Shown here: positions 1-7,974 of the stretch, piece after piece
Numbering within the stretch: the stretch's first letter is position 1
Layout: every line of letters begins with the position of its first letter
Assembly (NCBI RefSeq): GCF_001984215.1
Contig: NZ_CP019420.1
Span: 1,426,001 to 1,490,000 of the forward strand
DNA length: 64,000 bases
DNA from: Mycobacterium sp. MS1601
GTDB taxonomy: Bacteria; Actinomycetota; Actinomycetes; Mycobacteriales; Mycobacteriaceae
Reading direction: 5' to 3'
Notes under the pieces: model-generated
Databases searched by the model: none
The model's input: only the letters and a program-made list of their open reading frames with translations
What the model was told of the DNA's origin: nothing
Made by a program: the position numbers and the translations under genes

Positions 1-2
1 AT

Positions 3-131
3 CCGCTCGACATTGCCGCCGCTGCGGTCTATCTCGCCTCACCGGCAGCCAGTTACCTCACCGGGAAAACCCTCGAGGTCGACGGCGGGCTCACCTTTCC
101 CAATCTGGATCTGCCCATTCCCGATCTGTGA
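3..131 (+). CDS. SDR family oxidoreductase, C-terminal fragment
   Basis: Only the last 42 codons are inside the window; the gene continues upstream of base 1. The translation carries the usual end of a classical short-chain dehydrogenase, with an [23 protein letters not shown] stretch, the segment that packs after the last helix in FabG-like SDRs. The tail (NLDLPIPDL) is slightly longer than in many family members. Substrate cannot be inferred because the Rossmann motif and catalytic Ser-Tyr-Lys lie outside the window. Confidence 0.85.
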   Translation, partial: PLDIAAAAVYLASPAASYLTGKTLEVDGGLTFPNLDLPIPDL

Positions 132-223
132 TCCGCTGTCGATTCCCGACATACCGGTCTTCACTGGCAAAGAGCTGTAGGCTGCCCGTATCCATGATCG
201 ATTCGAGGTTAAGGACCCCAGGG

Positions 224-466
224 ATGAAGTCTCGTCTGACCGTCGCCGCAATGCTCGCAGCCGCTGGTGCTGCCGGGGCCATCATGGCCGCGCCGCTGGC
301 GTCGGCTGAGCCCACCAACAACTGCACCCAGGCGGGCAACATCGTCTCGGGTACCAGCACCGTGTGCCAGAGCCCGGGCAACGCCCAGATCACCAGCTCG
401 CCCGGCCAGCTCGGCGAGACACAGTGGGGCATGTGGCCGTGGGGTGGAGGCATGTGGGTCCTCTAG
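224..466 (+). CDS. Small secreted mycobacterial Cys-pair protein
   Basis: An 80-residue protein starting at the ATG at 224, with AAGGA eight bases upstream. Residues 1-28 form a Sec signal peptide (MKSRLTV, a hydrophobic Ala/Gly stretch, then APLASAEP). The mature part has two cysteines (NCTQAG and TVCQSPG) and the motif NAQITSSPGQ, followed by a Trp/Gly-rich end. The two next genes encode related proteins. Function is unknown; a small disulfide-bonded envelope or secreted protein is the reasonable inference. Confidence 0.75.
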   Translation: MKSRLTVAAMLAAAGAAGAIMAAPLASAEPTNNCTQAGNIVSGTSTVCQSPGNAQITSSPGQLGETQWGMWPWGGGMWVL

Positions 467-477
467 ACCCCGGCACC

Positions 478-738
478 ATGCACGTCACAACAGTGTGCGC
501 ACCGCCGCTGGCAGCCCTCGCGCTGTCGGCGGCGGTGTTGTTCGCGCCCGCAGCAGCGGCGCGGCCGGAGTGCGGCACCGTCGGTGCACAGCCGAGCACC
601 CCGCAGACCACGCTGTGCACCACCAGCGGCGGCAGCACGCAGATCGTCACCGGTCCGCCGGCCATGGGTCAGCCCACCTGGCCGGGCTTCACCTACCGCT
701 ACTGGGACTACCCGAACTACATCGTCCAGTTCCCGTAG
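478..738 (+). CDS. Small secreted Cys-pair protein, paralogue 2
   Basis: An 86-residue protein beginning 11 bases after the previous stop, so probably co-transcribed. It has a signal peptide (PPLAALALSAAVLFAP, then AAAARP), two mature-region cysteines (PECGTV and TLCTTSG) and the shared motif STQIVTGPPAM, followed by an aromatic tail (FTYRYWDYPNYIVQFP). Spacing of the Cys pair and the QI motif match its neighbours at 224 and 796. No enzyme motif is visible; function unknown. Confidence 0.7.
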   Translation: MHVTTVCAPPLAALALSAAVLFAPAAAARPECGTVGAQPSTPQTTLCTTSGGSTQIVTGPPAMGQPTWPGFTYRYWDYPNYIVQFP

Positions 739-773
739 CCGCCCTGTTCAGCGCCTATTTTCAGACGTAAAAT

Positions 774-792
774 CGCTCCATCGATCGGAGCG
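774..792 (+). promoter_or_regulatory. Hairpin that sequesters a ribosome binding site
   Basis: CGCTCC (774-779) and GGAGCG (787-792) form a perfect 6-bp stem around a 7-base loop. The right arm contains GGAG (787-790), the Shine-Dalgarno of the gene starting at 796. The stem would hide the site if the transcript begins upstream. A TAAAAT box at 768-773 could be a -10 element, in which case a start near 779 would leave the left arm out of the RNA, so function depends on the true transcription start. Confidence 0.4.
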
Positions 793-795
793 ACC

Positions 796-1038
796 ATGAG
801 CACCACAACACAACTCTTCGCACCGCCGCTGACAGCCCTGGCGCTGTCGGCGGCGGTTTTGTTTGCACCCACCGCAACAGCCCTGCCACGGTGCGTGGAC
901 GTCTCACCGCAGACCACTCAGTGCGAAACCCGCGGCAGCACCCAAATCGCCACCACACCTCCACCCATGAACTACGGCTGGGGTTGGGGATGGGGCTGGG
1001 GCTGGGGTGGCCCCGGTTTCGCTATTGGGATCGGCTGA
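796..1038 (+). CDS. Small secreted Cys-pair protein, paralogue 3, with Gly-Trp tail
   Basis: An 80-residue protein whose signal peptide (PPLTALALSAAVLFAPTATA) is nearly identical to that of the gene at 478. The mature part has two cysteines (PRCVDV and TQCETRG) and STQIATTPPPM, then a low-complexity run of alternating Gly and Trp before a short Gly/Ile end. It is the third tandem paralogue. Its Shine-Dalgarno lies inside a hairpin. Function unknown. Confidence 0.7.
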   Translation: MSTTTQLFAPPLTALALSAAVLFAPTATALPRCVDVSPQTTQCETRGSTQIATTPPPMNYGWGWGWGWGWGGPGFAIGIG

Positions 1039-1050
1039 ACACAAATTTTC

Positions 1051-1061
1051 GGCTACCCTAA
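1051..1061. promoter_or_regulatory. Possible metalloregulator half-site upstream of mntH
   Basis: GGCTACCCTAA differs at one position from the right half of the mycobacterial IdeR/iron-box consensus (GGCTAACCTAA). The left half is not recognisable, so this is at best a partial or diverged operator (IdeR or MntR) in the 60-bp gap before the Mn transporter gene. Confidence 0.2.
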
Positions 1062-1098
1062 CTTTCTGATTCGCCTCAACGGATAGAGAGTCGGGTAG

Positions 1099-2325
1099 TT
1101 GAACCAAACCACCAGCGCTCCCCTGCGGTCCGGTTTCGTGCTGCTCGGGCCCGCCTTCGTCGCCGCCATCGCCTACGTCGATCCCGGCAACGTGGCCGCG
1201 AATGTCAGCGCCGGCGCTCAGTACGGCTTCCTGCTGGTCTGGGTGATCGTGATGGCGAACGTCATGGCCGGATTGGTGCAATACCTGTCGGCCAAACTCG
1301 GCCTGGTCACCGGACGGTCGCTGCCCGAAGCCGTGGCCGACCACACGCGCAGGCGCACCCGGATCGTGTACTGGATGCAGGCCGAATTGGTGGCCATGGC
1401 AACCGATCTCGCCGAAGTGGTCGGCGGCGCCATAGCGCTGTACCTGTTGTTCGACCTGCCGCTGCTACTGGGTGGGATCATCACCGGCGCGGTGTCACTG
1501 GTGCTGCTGCTGGTTCAGGACCGGCGCGGACAGCGGATGTTCGAGCGCGTCATCACCGGGCTGCTGCTGATCATCACGATCGGGTTCGTGACCAGCCTGG
1601 CGGTGGCGCCACCCTCGATCGATCAGGTTGCACCAGGTCTGGTTCCCATGTTCGACGGCGCCGAGAGCGTGCTACTGGCCACCGCGATGCTGGGCGCGAC
1701 GGTCATGCCCCACGCGGTGTACCTGCACTCCGGGCTGGCCCGCGACCGCCACGGCCACCCCGAAGCAGGCGCACCGCGAAAGCGGCTCCTGCAGATCACC
1801 AAATGGGATGTCACCCTGGCCATGCTGGTCGCCGGCGCGGTGAACCTGTCGATGCTGTTGGTGGCGGCCACCAACCTGCAGGGCAGGGAGAACACCGATT
1901 CCATCGAAGGCGCTTACGCTGCGGTGCAGGACACCCTGGGCTCGACAATCGCATTGTTCTTCGCGATCGGCCTGCTGGCCTCGGGTTTGGCGTCGACGTC
2001 GGTGGGTGCCTACGCCGGCGCGATGATCATGGACGGCCTGCTCAAGGTCTCCGTTCCGCTGCTGCTGCGCCGGCTGGTCACCCTGATTCCGGCGCTGGTG
2101 ATCCTGGGCGTCGGCTTCGATCCCAGCCGCGCGCTGGTGCTCTCCCAGGTGGTGCTGTCCTTCGGCATACCCTTCGCCCTGATCCCACTCGTGCGGTTGA
2201 CCAGCGACAAACAGTTGATGGGCGCCGACGTCAACCACCGCGCCACCACCTCATTCGGGTGGATTGTCGCCGGGTTGATTAGTGTGCTGAATGTGGTGCT
2301 GATCTATCTGACGGTGACGGGCTGA
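1099..2325 (+). CDS. mntH: Nramp-family manganese (divalent metal) transporter
   Basis: A 408-residue membrane protein of the Nramp family, which imports Mn2+ and other divalent metals with protons. The metal-binding helix 1 motif DPGN is present near residue 28 (YVDPGNVAANVSAG), and the helix 6 motif reads MPHAVYLHSG, close to the family MPHNLYLHS. About eleven hydrophobic helices follow. Length is near that of M. tuberculosis MntH. The start is a TTG at 1099 with a weak GAGAG upstream. It abuts the next gene without a gap. Confidence 0.92.
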   Translation: MNQTTSAPLRSGFVLLGPAFVAAIAYVDPGNVAANVSAGAQYGFLLVWVIVMANVMAGLVQYLSAKLGLVTGRSLPEAVADHTRRRTRIVYWMQAELVAMATDLAEVVGGAIALYLLFDLPLLLGGIITGAVSLVLLLVQDRRGQRMFERVITGLLLIITIGFVTSLAVAPPSIDQVAPGLVPMFDGAESVLLATAMLGATVMPHAVYLHSGLARDRHGHPEAGAPRKRLLQITKWDVTLAMLVAGAVNLSMLLVAATNLQGRENTDSIEGAYAAVQDTLGSTIALFFAIGLLASGLASTSVGAYAGAMIMDGLLKVSVPLLLRRLVTLIPALVILGVGFDPSRALVLSQVVLSFGIPFALIPLVRLTSDKQLMGADVNHRATTSFGWIVAGLISVLNVVLIYLTVTG

Positions 2326-3384
2326 GTGTCGGTCCGCCATCTCTACTTCGCGTACGGGTCCAACCTGTGCGTACAGCAGATGGCGCGCCGCTGCCCCGAC
2401 GCCGTCGCACCACGTCAGGCCACCCTCGCTGATCACGACTGGCTGATCAACGAGCGCGGGGTCGCCACCGTCGAACCGTTCAACGGCTCGCGGGTGCACG
2501 GTGTGGTCTGGGATGTGTCCGACCATGACCTCGCCACCCTCGACAGCGCCGAAGGTGTGCCGGTGCGCTACCGACGTGACCGCATGACGGTCGAGACAGC
2601 AGCCGGGCCCACCTCGGCGTGGGTCTACATCGACCATCGGGTGGAACCCGGCGCGCCGCGGCCGGGGTATCTGGAGCGCATCATCGACGGGGCCCTTCAC
2701 CACGGGCTGCCGGCACGCTGGGTGGAGTTCCTGCGCCGCTGGGATCCCGCACACTGGCCTCGTCAGCTCGGACCCGCGACGGCCCACGCCCCGAAGTCGC
2801 TGACGGCGCTGCTGGCCCAGCCCGGCGTCTACGAAACCAGCACGCTGCGCTCACGATTCGGGTTCATGGCCATCCACGGTGGCGGCCTGGAGCGGATGAC
2901 CGAAGTGATCGCCGAGCGCGCCGCCGACGCCGCGGGCGCCTCGGTGTACTGCGTGCACCATCCCGATCACTACCCCGACCACCTCGCATCAGCGCTGTAC
3001 CGGCCCGCCGAGTCCGAGCGGTTGCGCGAGTTCCTCGACCACGTGGACACCGTGATATCCGTGCACGGGTATGGGCGCATCGGCCGCAGCACACATCTGC
3101 TCGTCGGGGGCTCCAACCGTCGGTTGGCTGCCCATCTCAGCGCCCACGTCGATGTCCCCGGCTACCAGCTGATCACCGAACTCGACCAGATTCCGGGCGG
3201 ACTGCGCGGCCTGCACGCCGACAATCCTGTGAACCTGCCCGGTGACGGTGGCGTTCAGCTGGAACTGTCACCACGGGTGCGGGGTATCAGCCCACGCAGT
3301 GCGATGCCGGGAGACGATGGACTCAGCCCGGCCACGTCGGCGCTGATCCACGGCCTGGCCGCCGCCGCCCGCACCTGGGAATGA
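2326..3384 (+). CDS. Gamma-glutamylcyclotransferase domain fused to poly-gamma-glutamate hydrolase domain
   Basis: A 352-residue two-domain protein starting with GTG directly after the mntH stop. Residues 5-145 look like a GGCT fold: AYGSN near residue 9 and LDSAEGVPVRYRR, with Glu76 as the expected general acid/base. Residues 165-335 match the phage-type poly-gamma-glutamate hydrolase family (DUF867), with HGGGLE (His184, Glu189) and SVHGYG (His247) as likely zinc ligands. Both parts act on gamma-glutamyl bonds, so processing of gamma-linked glutamyl peptides is a coherent inference. The actual substrate is unknown; no signal peptide is seen. Confidence 0.8.
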   Translation: MSVRHLYFAYGSNLCVQQMARRCPDAVAPRQATLADHDWLINERGVATVEPFNGSRVHGVVWDVSDHDLATLDSAEGVPVRYRRDRMTVETAAGPTSAWVYIDHRVEPGAPRPGYLERIIDGALHHGLPARWVEFLRRWDPAHWPRQLGPATAHAPKSLTALLAQPGVYETSTLRSRFGFMAIHGGGLERMTEVIAERAADAAGASVYCVHHPDHYPDHLASALYRPAESERLREFLDHVDTVISVHGYGRIGRSTHLLVGGSNRRLAAHLSAHVDVPGYQLITELDQIPGGLRGLHADNPVNLPGDGGVQLELSPRVRGISPRSAMPGDDGLSPATSALIHGLAAAARTWE

Positions 3385-3509
3385 CACCCCAGGGTCGCCG
3401 GTCGTTCACCTCTTGTTGAGACATTGCTGGGTTGTTGGTAAATACCCGTCAAAATTGTTGTCTGCCAACTATTGTGGACCCTTCACCCCAATTGGAAGGT
3501 CTCAGCGCG

Positions 3510-3785
3510 TTGCCTCGGAACTCACACACCCCGTCCGCCGACAGTCGGTATCTGGATATCGCCAAGGGTGTCCTGGTGGCGCTGCGAGGTTGCAGCCCCG
3601 ATGACGCGTTCAACGAGATCGCCCGCACCTCGAAGCAGTTCGGGCTCGGCACGCTGACGTTGGCGCGCGCCCTGGTCCAACTCGCCGAAGGTTCCGTCGC
3701 GGCCGTCGCCGGTCCGGCCGCCGAAGCCGCCGCACAGACCTGGGGTCAGCTGGTCGCCGGGGGCGAGGGCGCCGCGCCGGCCTGA
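3510..3785 (+). CDS. ANTAR-domain protein
   Basis: A small protein (91 residues from the TTG at 3510, with GGAAGG at 3494-3499 as ribosome binding site; a longer form from TTG 3432 is possible). The core DIAKGVLVALRGCSPDDAF then EIARTSKQFG is an ANTAR fold, an RNA-binding antiterminator module that binds paired hairpins. It lacks the GAF or receiver domain usually attached, so it may act alone or with a partner. The C-terminus is Ala-rich. Confidence 0.75.
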   Translation: MPRNSHTPSADSRYLDIAKGVLVALRGCSPDDAFNEIARTSKQFGLGTLTLARALVQLAEGSVAAVAGPAAEAAAQTWGQLVAGGEGAAPA

Positions 3786-3809
3786 TTTCACCCACTCGGG
3801 CACCCCTAC

Positions 3810-3836
3810 CCATCCGGCTCGTCGGTGGCTCCGAAT
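3810..3836 (+). promoter_or_regulatory. SigK-type promoter of the sigK operon
   Basis: CCATCC (3810-3815), a 15-base spacer and CCGAAT (3831-3836) match the published mycobacterial SigK consensus (-35 CCATCC, -10 CCGAAT). A transcription start about seven bases downstream falls at or next to the GTG start at 3845, so the message may be nearly leaderless. It precedes an operon that itself encodes SigK and its anti-sigma factor, so autoregulation is expected. Confidence 0.75.
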
Positions 3837-3844
3837 AGCAGGAT

Positions 3845-5146
3845 GTGCAGGCCAACGAGACGAGCAGACGATCGGTCGCGGTCATCGGAAGCGGGGTGGC
3901 GGGCCTCACCGCCGCCCATGTGCTCTCCGCACGCGACCGGGTGACCCTCTTTGAAGCAGGCACGCGGCTGGGCGGGCACGCCCACACGCACTTCCTCGAC
4001 GACGGCAACGGCGCCACCATCGGCGTCGACTCGGCGTTCCTGGTGCACAACAACCGCACCTATCCGACGCTGTGCCGTCTGTTCGACGAGCTCGGCATCC
4101 GCACCCGCGACACCGACATGTCGATGTCGGTGCGTGCCGACGGCAGCGGGCTGGAATACGCAGGCGCCCGTGGGCTCGGCGGCCTCTTCCCCACACCGTC
4201 CAACCTGACGCGGCCGCGCTATCTCCGCATGCTCGCGGAGGTGAAGCGATTCCACCGCAAAGCCACCGAACTGTTGCGCAGCGACACCGGCGACAGCGAG
4301 ACCGTCGGTGATTTCTTGCACACGCACAGGTTCAGCGCGTACTTCGCCGAGCACTTCATGACTCCCCTCGTCGCCGCGGTGTGGTCGTGCGCGCCTGACG
4401 TCGCCCTGGACTACCCGGCGCGGTACCTGTTCACGTTCCTCGAACACCACGGCATGCTGACGGTGTTCGGATCACCGACGTGGCGGACCGTCGTCGGCGG
4501 TTCTGCCACCTATGTGCAGGCGATCGCGAGACGAGTCGACGAAGTCCTGACGGCGCGGCGGGTGGTATCGCTGCGCCGCGTCCCCGGCGGCGTAGAGATC
4601 ACCGCGGCTGCCGACGAGCCGCGTTTCTTCGACGCCGCGGTGGTGGCGACACATTCGGATCAGGCACTGGCGCTGCTGGCTGAGCCCACCGCGGCCGAGC
4701 GCTCGGTACTCGGCGCCATTCCGTACTCCACCAACCGCGCGCAACTGCACACCGACGAGTCCGTGCTGCCCCGCCGGACCCGTGCCCGCGCGTCATGGAA
4801 CTACCTGCTGACGCCGGAGCAGGACTCCGTGCTGGTCACCTACGACATCAGCAGACTCATGCGACTGTCAGGGCCCAGGCGTTTCCTGGTGACCCTTGGT
4901 GGGCACCAGCACGTCGATCTGGCGGCGGTGTTGGCCGAGATGACCTATCAGCATCCGCTGTACACACCGGAATCGGTTGCTGCCCAACAACTCCTCCCCT
5001 CGTTGGACGACGATCGCATCGTGTTCGCCGGCGCTTATCACGGCTGGGGGTTCCACGAGGACGGCGCCGCCGCCGGCCTGCGGGCCGCGCAGCACCTGGG
5101 CGCACAGTGGTCGGCTCCGGCGGTCACCGAGGAGGCGATGGCATGA
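3845..5146 (+). CDS. FAD-dependent oxidoreductase (Rv0449c-like)
   Basis: A 433-residue flavoprotein. The N-terminus has a dinucleotide-binding motif (VIGSGVAGLTAAHVL) and a GG-type FAD motif (GTRLGGHAHTH); the C-terminal FAD segment reads DDDRIVFAGAYHGWGFHEDG. This matches M. tuberculosis Rv0449c, first gene of the sigK operon. It stands next to a fatty-acid methyltransferase, DUF1365 and DUF1295 genes, an arrangement seen in loci that modify unsaturated fatty acids, so a redox step on a lipid is the likely role. Overlaps the next gene by ATGA. Confidence 0.88.
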   Translation: MQANETSRRSVAVIGSGVAGLTAAHVLSARDRVTLFEAGTRLGGHAHTHFLDDGNGATIGVDSAFLVHNNRTYPTLCRLFDELGIRTRDTDMSMSVRADGSGLEYAGARGLGGLFPTPSNLTRPRYLRMLAEVKRFHRKATELLRSDTGDSETVGDFLHTHRFSAYFAEHFMTPLVAAVWSCAPDVALDYPARYLFTFLEHHGMLTVFGSPTWRTVVGGSATYVQAIARRVDEVLTARRVVSLRRVPGGVEITAAADEPRFFDAAVVATHSDQALALLAEPTAAERSVLGAIPYSTNRAQLHTDESVLPRRTRARASWNYLLTPEQDSVLVTYDISRLMRLSGPRRFLVTLGGHQHVDLAAVLAEMTYQHPLYTPESVAAQQLLPSLDDDRIVFAGAYHGWGFHEDGAAAGLRAAQHLGAQWSAPAVTEEAMA

Positions 5147-5909
5147 GCACGCCGGCGCTGTACCGCACTCGCATCACACACCTTCGCCGCGCACCGGTGC
5201 ACCACTACTTCGAGCACAAGAGCTACAGCTGGTACATCGACATCGACCAGCCACCACAGTTACCCAAACCGCTGCGGGCGTTCGCACGGTTCGAGGCGGC
5301 CGATCATTTCCAGGCGCCGCCGGACGGTCCGGACACCCTGCGCAGGCGTGTCGAGACATTCCTCGCCAACCACGACGTCCACCTGCCAGGCGGGCGAATC
5401 ACGGCGCTGATGCAGGCGCGGGTGCTCGGGTATGTCTTCAACCCGCTGAGCCTGTTCTGGTGCCACGACGCCGACGGCGAGGTGCGCGCCGTCATCGCCG
5501 AAGTGCACAACACCTACGGCGGCAGGCACGCCTACCTACTCCCCCTGACCAGGGCCGCCCCATCACGGTGGCCAAGAAACTGTACGTCTCTCCGTTCAAC
5601 GACGTCGACGGCCACTACCTGGTGCGCGCACCCCGCCCGGATTCCACTGTGGACGTGACGATCTCGCTGCACCGCGAACACCAACCTGCGTTCGTCGCCA
5701 CTCTGCGCGGAACCCGGCGCAAGGCCACCACCGGACGGGTGGCACGACTGCAGTTCACCGCCCCGCTGGCGCCCCTGATGGGGGCACTGGCCATTCGCAC
5801 ACAGGGCATCATCCTGTGGTTGCGTCGCGTGCCATTGGTGCCCCGCGACGCAGGTTGTCCCGCCACCGCCAACACCGTCACGGTATCTGAGAGGGCTCAC
5901 CAATCGTGA
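5143..5909 (+). pseudogene. DUF1365 family protein (Rv0448c-like), frameshifted
   Basis: The ATG at 5143 opens a DUF1365 protein (ALYRTRITHLRRAPVHHYF, then VLGYVFNPLSLFWC). The frame is lost near 5541-5549, and the conserved continuation (KKLYVSPFNDVDGHY) resumes in the -1 frame, ending at 5909. One extra base, for example a sixth C after 5545, restores a 255-residue protein. The codons around it are not a convincing programmed slippery site. The gene is otherwise well conserved and overlaps both neighbours by ATGA/GTGA, so the break is recent or a sequencing indel. DUF1365 genes usually sit beside CFA-synthase-like genes. Confidence 0.8.
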
Positions 5910-7192
5910 CCATCCACGCCACCGGAACTCACTATCCGACAATCGATTCCGACCGCTGGCCCGGCCTGGAACGGATCCCCGCCGGACCAGTCGCCGCATT
6001 GTCAGCCAAGGTCGCCGACAACCTGCTGCGCCGCGCAGCCCAGCGGTTGCCGCTGCGCCTGGCCTACCCGGACGGCACTGTGGTGGGCGCCGCAGACTCG
6101 ACGCTGCCCACTCTGGTTCTGCACCATCCCGACCGGCTCGCCCGCCGGGTCGGCAACAGCGGCCTCATCGGGTTCGGCGAGTCCTACATGGCGGGCGAAT
6201 GGTCCTCCGATGACCTGGCCGGCGTCCTGACCGCGTTCGCCACGTCGGTGGCCGACCTGGTACCCAAGAGCCTGCAGGCCATGCGTCCCATCGCGCTGGC
6301 GCGGCAGCCCCGTACACACCACAACAGCCGAGACCATGCCCGCCGCAATGTCTCTGAGCACTACGATCTGTCCAACGAGCTGTTCGCCGAGTTCCTCGAC
6401 GAGTCTTTGACCTACTCCAGCGCCTGGTTCGACGACCGGCCGGCAACGTTCGGCGAACTGACCGCCGCCCAGCACCGCAAGATCGACCGCCTGCTCGACC
6501 GGGCGAATGTCGGACCCGGTACCCGACTGCTCGAAATCGGTACCGGCTGGGGTGAATTGTGCCTGCGGGCGGCTGCTCGCGGCGCCCAGGTGCGCTCGGT
6601 GACACTGTCGACCGAACAACAGCAATTGGCCCGACGCCGCGTCGCCCAAGCCGGCTTCGGCGATCGGGTGGACATCGATCTCTGCGACTACCGCGACGAC
6701 TCGTTGCTGGCCGGGGGGCGGTTCGACGCAGTGATTTCCATCGAGATGATCGAAGCCGTCGGATATCAGTTCTGGCCCACCTACTTCCAGACGCTGGACA
6801 ACCTGGTGACACCCGGCGGGCGCGTCGCCATCCAGGCCATCACCATGCCGCATTCTCGGATGCTGGCCAGCCGCAACACCCACACCTGGATCCAGAAGTA
6901 CATCTTCCCCGGCGGACTGCTCCCGTCGACGGAGGCCATCTTGGGAATCACCCAGCGGCACACCCGATTGCGCACCGTCGACATGTTCTCTCTGCAGGAG
7001 GACTACGCCGAGACGCTGCGGCTGTGGCGCGAGCGGTTCGTGCAGCGGCGCACCGCGGTGGCGGCACTGGGCTTCGACGACGTGTTCCGGCGGATGTGGG
7101 AGCTGTATTTGGCGTACTCGGAGGCAGGTTTCCGCTCCGGCTATCTCGACGTCTACCAGTGGACCTTCAGCCCGTCGGGAGGTCGTTGGTGA
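5906..7192 (+). CDS. ufaA1: Cyclopropane-fatty-acid-synthase-family SAM methyltransferase
   Basis: A 428-residue class I methyltransferase (M. tuberculosis UfaA1/Rv0447c is 427). An N-terminal domain (AYPDGTVVGAADSTLP, then GFGESYMAGEW) precedes NVSEHYDLSNELFAEFLDE, the SAM-binding LLEIGTGWGELCLRAA and SIEMIEAVGYQFWP, all typical of the CFA synthase family acting on phospholipid acyl chains. GTG start overlaps the previous stop. It may add a methyl or methylene group to oleoyl chains; product not determined from sequence. Confidence 0.88.
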   Translation: MTIHATGTHYPTIDSDRWPGLERIPAGPVAALSAKVADNLLRRAAQRLPLRLAYPDGTVVGAADSTLPTLVLHHPDRLARRVGNSGLIGFGESYMAGEWSSDDLAGVLTAFATSVADLVPKSLQAMRPIALARQPRTHHNSRDHARRNVSEHYDLSNELFAEFLDESLTYSSAWFDDRPATFGELTAAQHRKIDRLLDRANVGPGTRLLEIGTGWGELCLRAAARGAQVRSVTLSTEQQQLARRRVAQAGFGDRVDIDLCDYRDDSLLAGGRFDAVISIEMIEAVGYQFWPTYFQTLDNLVTPGGRVAIQAITMPHSRMLASRNTHTWIQKYIFPGGLLPSTEAILGITQRHTRLRTVDMFSLQEDYAETLRLWRERFVQRRTAVAALGFDDVFRRMWELYLAYSEAGFRSGYLDVYQWTFSPSGGRW

Positions 7193-7974
7193 ACTTCGCC
7201 ACCGTCACGCTCACCTCACTGACCGCGGTGATCGCGGTCTTCACAGCCACATTCGTCATCGGCAGGCGCCTGGGGCGCTACAACGTCGTCGACATCACGT
7301 GGGGGCTGGGGTTCGTGGCGGTGGCGGCGACGGCCGCGGCGGTGGGCAACGGCGATCTGGTACGACGACTGGTGATGCTGGCTCTGGTGTCGATCTGGGG
7401 ACTGCGGCTGGCGTGGCACATGTACGGCAAAACCCGAGGCAAGGGCGAGGACCCTCGCTATCGCAACATCCTCGGTGAAAACCCGTCCCCGGCCACCGTG
7501 ATCCGCAAGATCTTCGCCGTCCAGGCGTTCGCCTGCTGGTTCATCTCGCTACCGGTCCAGGTGTCAGCGGTATCGGGACCGACGCCGCCCGCATTGATTC
7601 CGGTGCTGGTCTTCGGTGTGCTGGTCTGGGTATTGGGTGTGACATTCGAGGCCGTCGGCGACTACCAGCTGAAAGCATTCAAAGCAGATTCCGCCAACAA
7701 GGGCGCCATCATGGACCGCGGGTTGTGGTCATGGACCCGGCACCCCAATTACTTCGGCGACGCCTGCGTGTGGTGGGGCGTCTGGCTGAGCAGCGTCACT
7801 GGATGGGTCGCGCTGTTGACGATGCCTGCTCCGATCCTGATGACCTACTTCCTGGTGTTCGCCACCGGGGCTCGGCTCACCGAGAAGCAGATGGAGGGTC
7901 GGCCGGGCTTCCGCGAGTACCAGGAGCGGGTTTCGTTCTTCGTGCCTCGTCCACCGAAAGCGCGCGTGACATGA
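7189..7974 (+). CDS. DUF1295 membrane protein (Rv0446c-like)
   Basis: A 261-residue integral membrane protein with about seven hydrophobic segments. It has the steroid 5-alpha-reductase-like C-terminal pattern: RGLWSWTRHPNYFGD, a later GARLTEKQMEGR and the terminal FREYQERV. Related families bind NAD(P)H and reduce double bonds in lipids. GTG start overlaps ufaA1 by four bases and its stop overlaps sigK by ATGA. Fits a lipid-modifying operon. Confidence 0.85.
   Translation: MNFATVTLTSLTAVIAVFTATFVIGRRLGRYNVVDITWGLGFVAVAATAAAVGNGDLVRRLVMLALVSIWGLRLAWHMYGKTRGKGEDPRYRNILGENPSPATVIRKIFAVQAFACWFISLPVQVSAVSGPTPPALIPVLVFGVLVWVLGVTFEAVGDYQLKAFKADSANKGAIMDRGLWSWTRHPNYFGDACVWWGVWLSSVTGWVALLTMPAPILMTYFLVFATGARLTEKQMEGRPGFREYQERVSFFVPRPPKARVT

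Noticed and set aside
5541..5550. Programmed -1 frameshift in the DUF1365 gene
   Set aside because: The A-site codon CTG would re-pair badly after a -1 slip and no downstream stem is obvious; homologues are single-frame genes.
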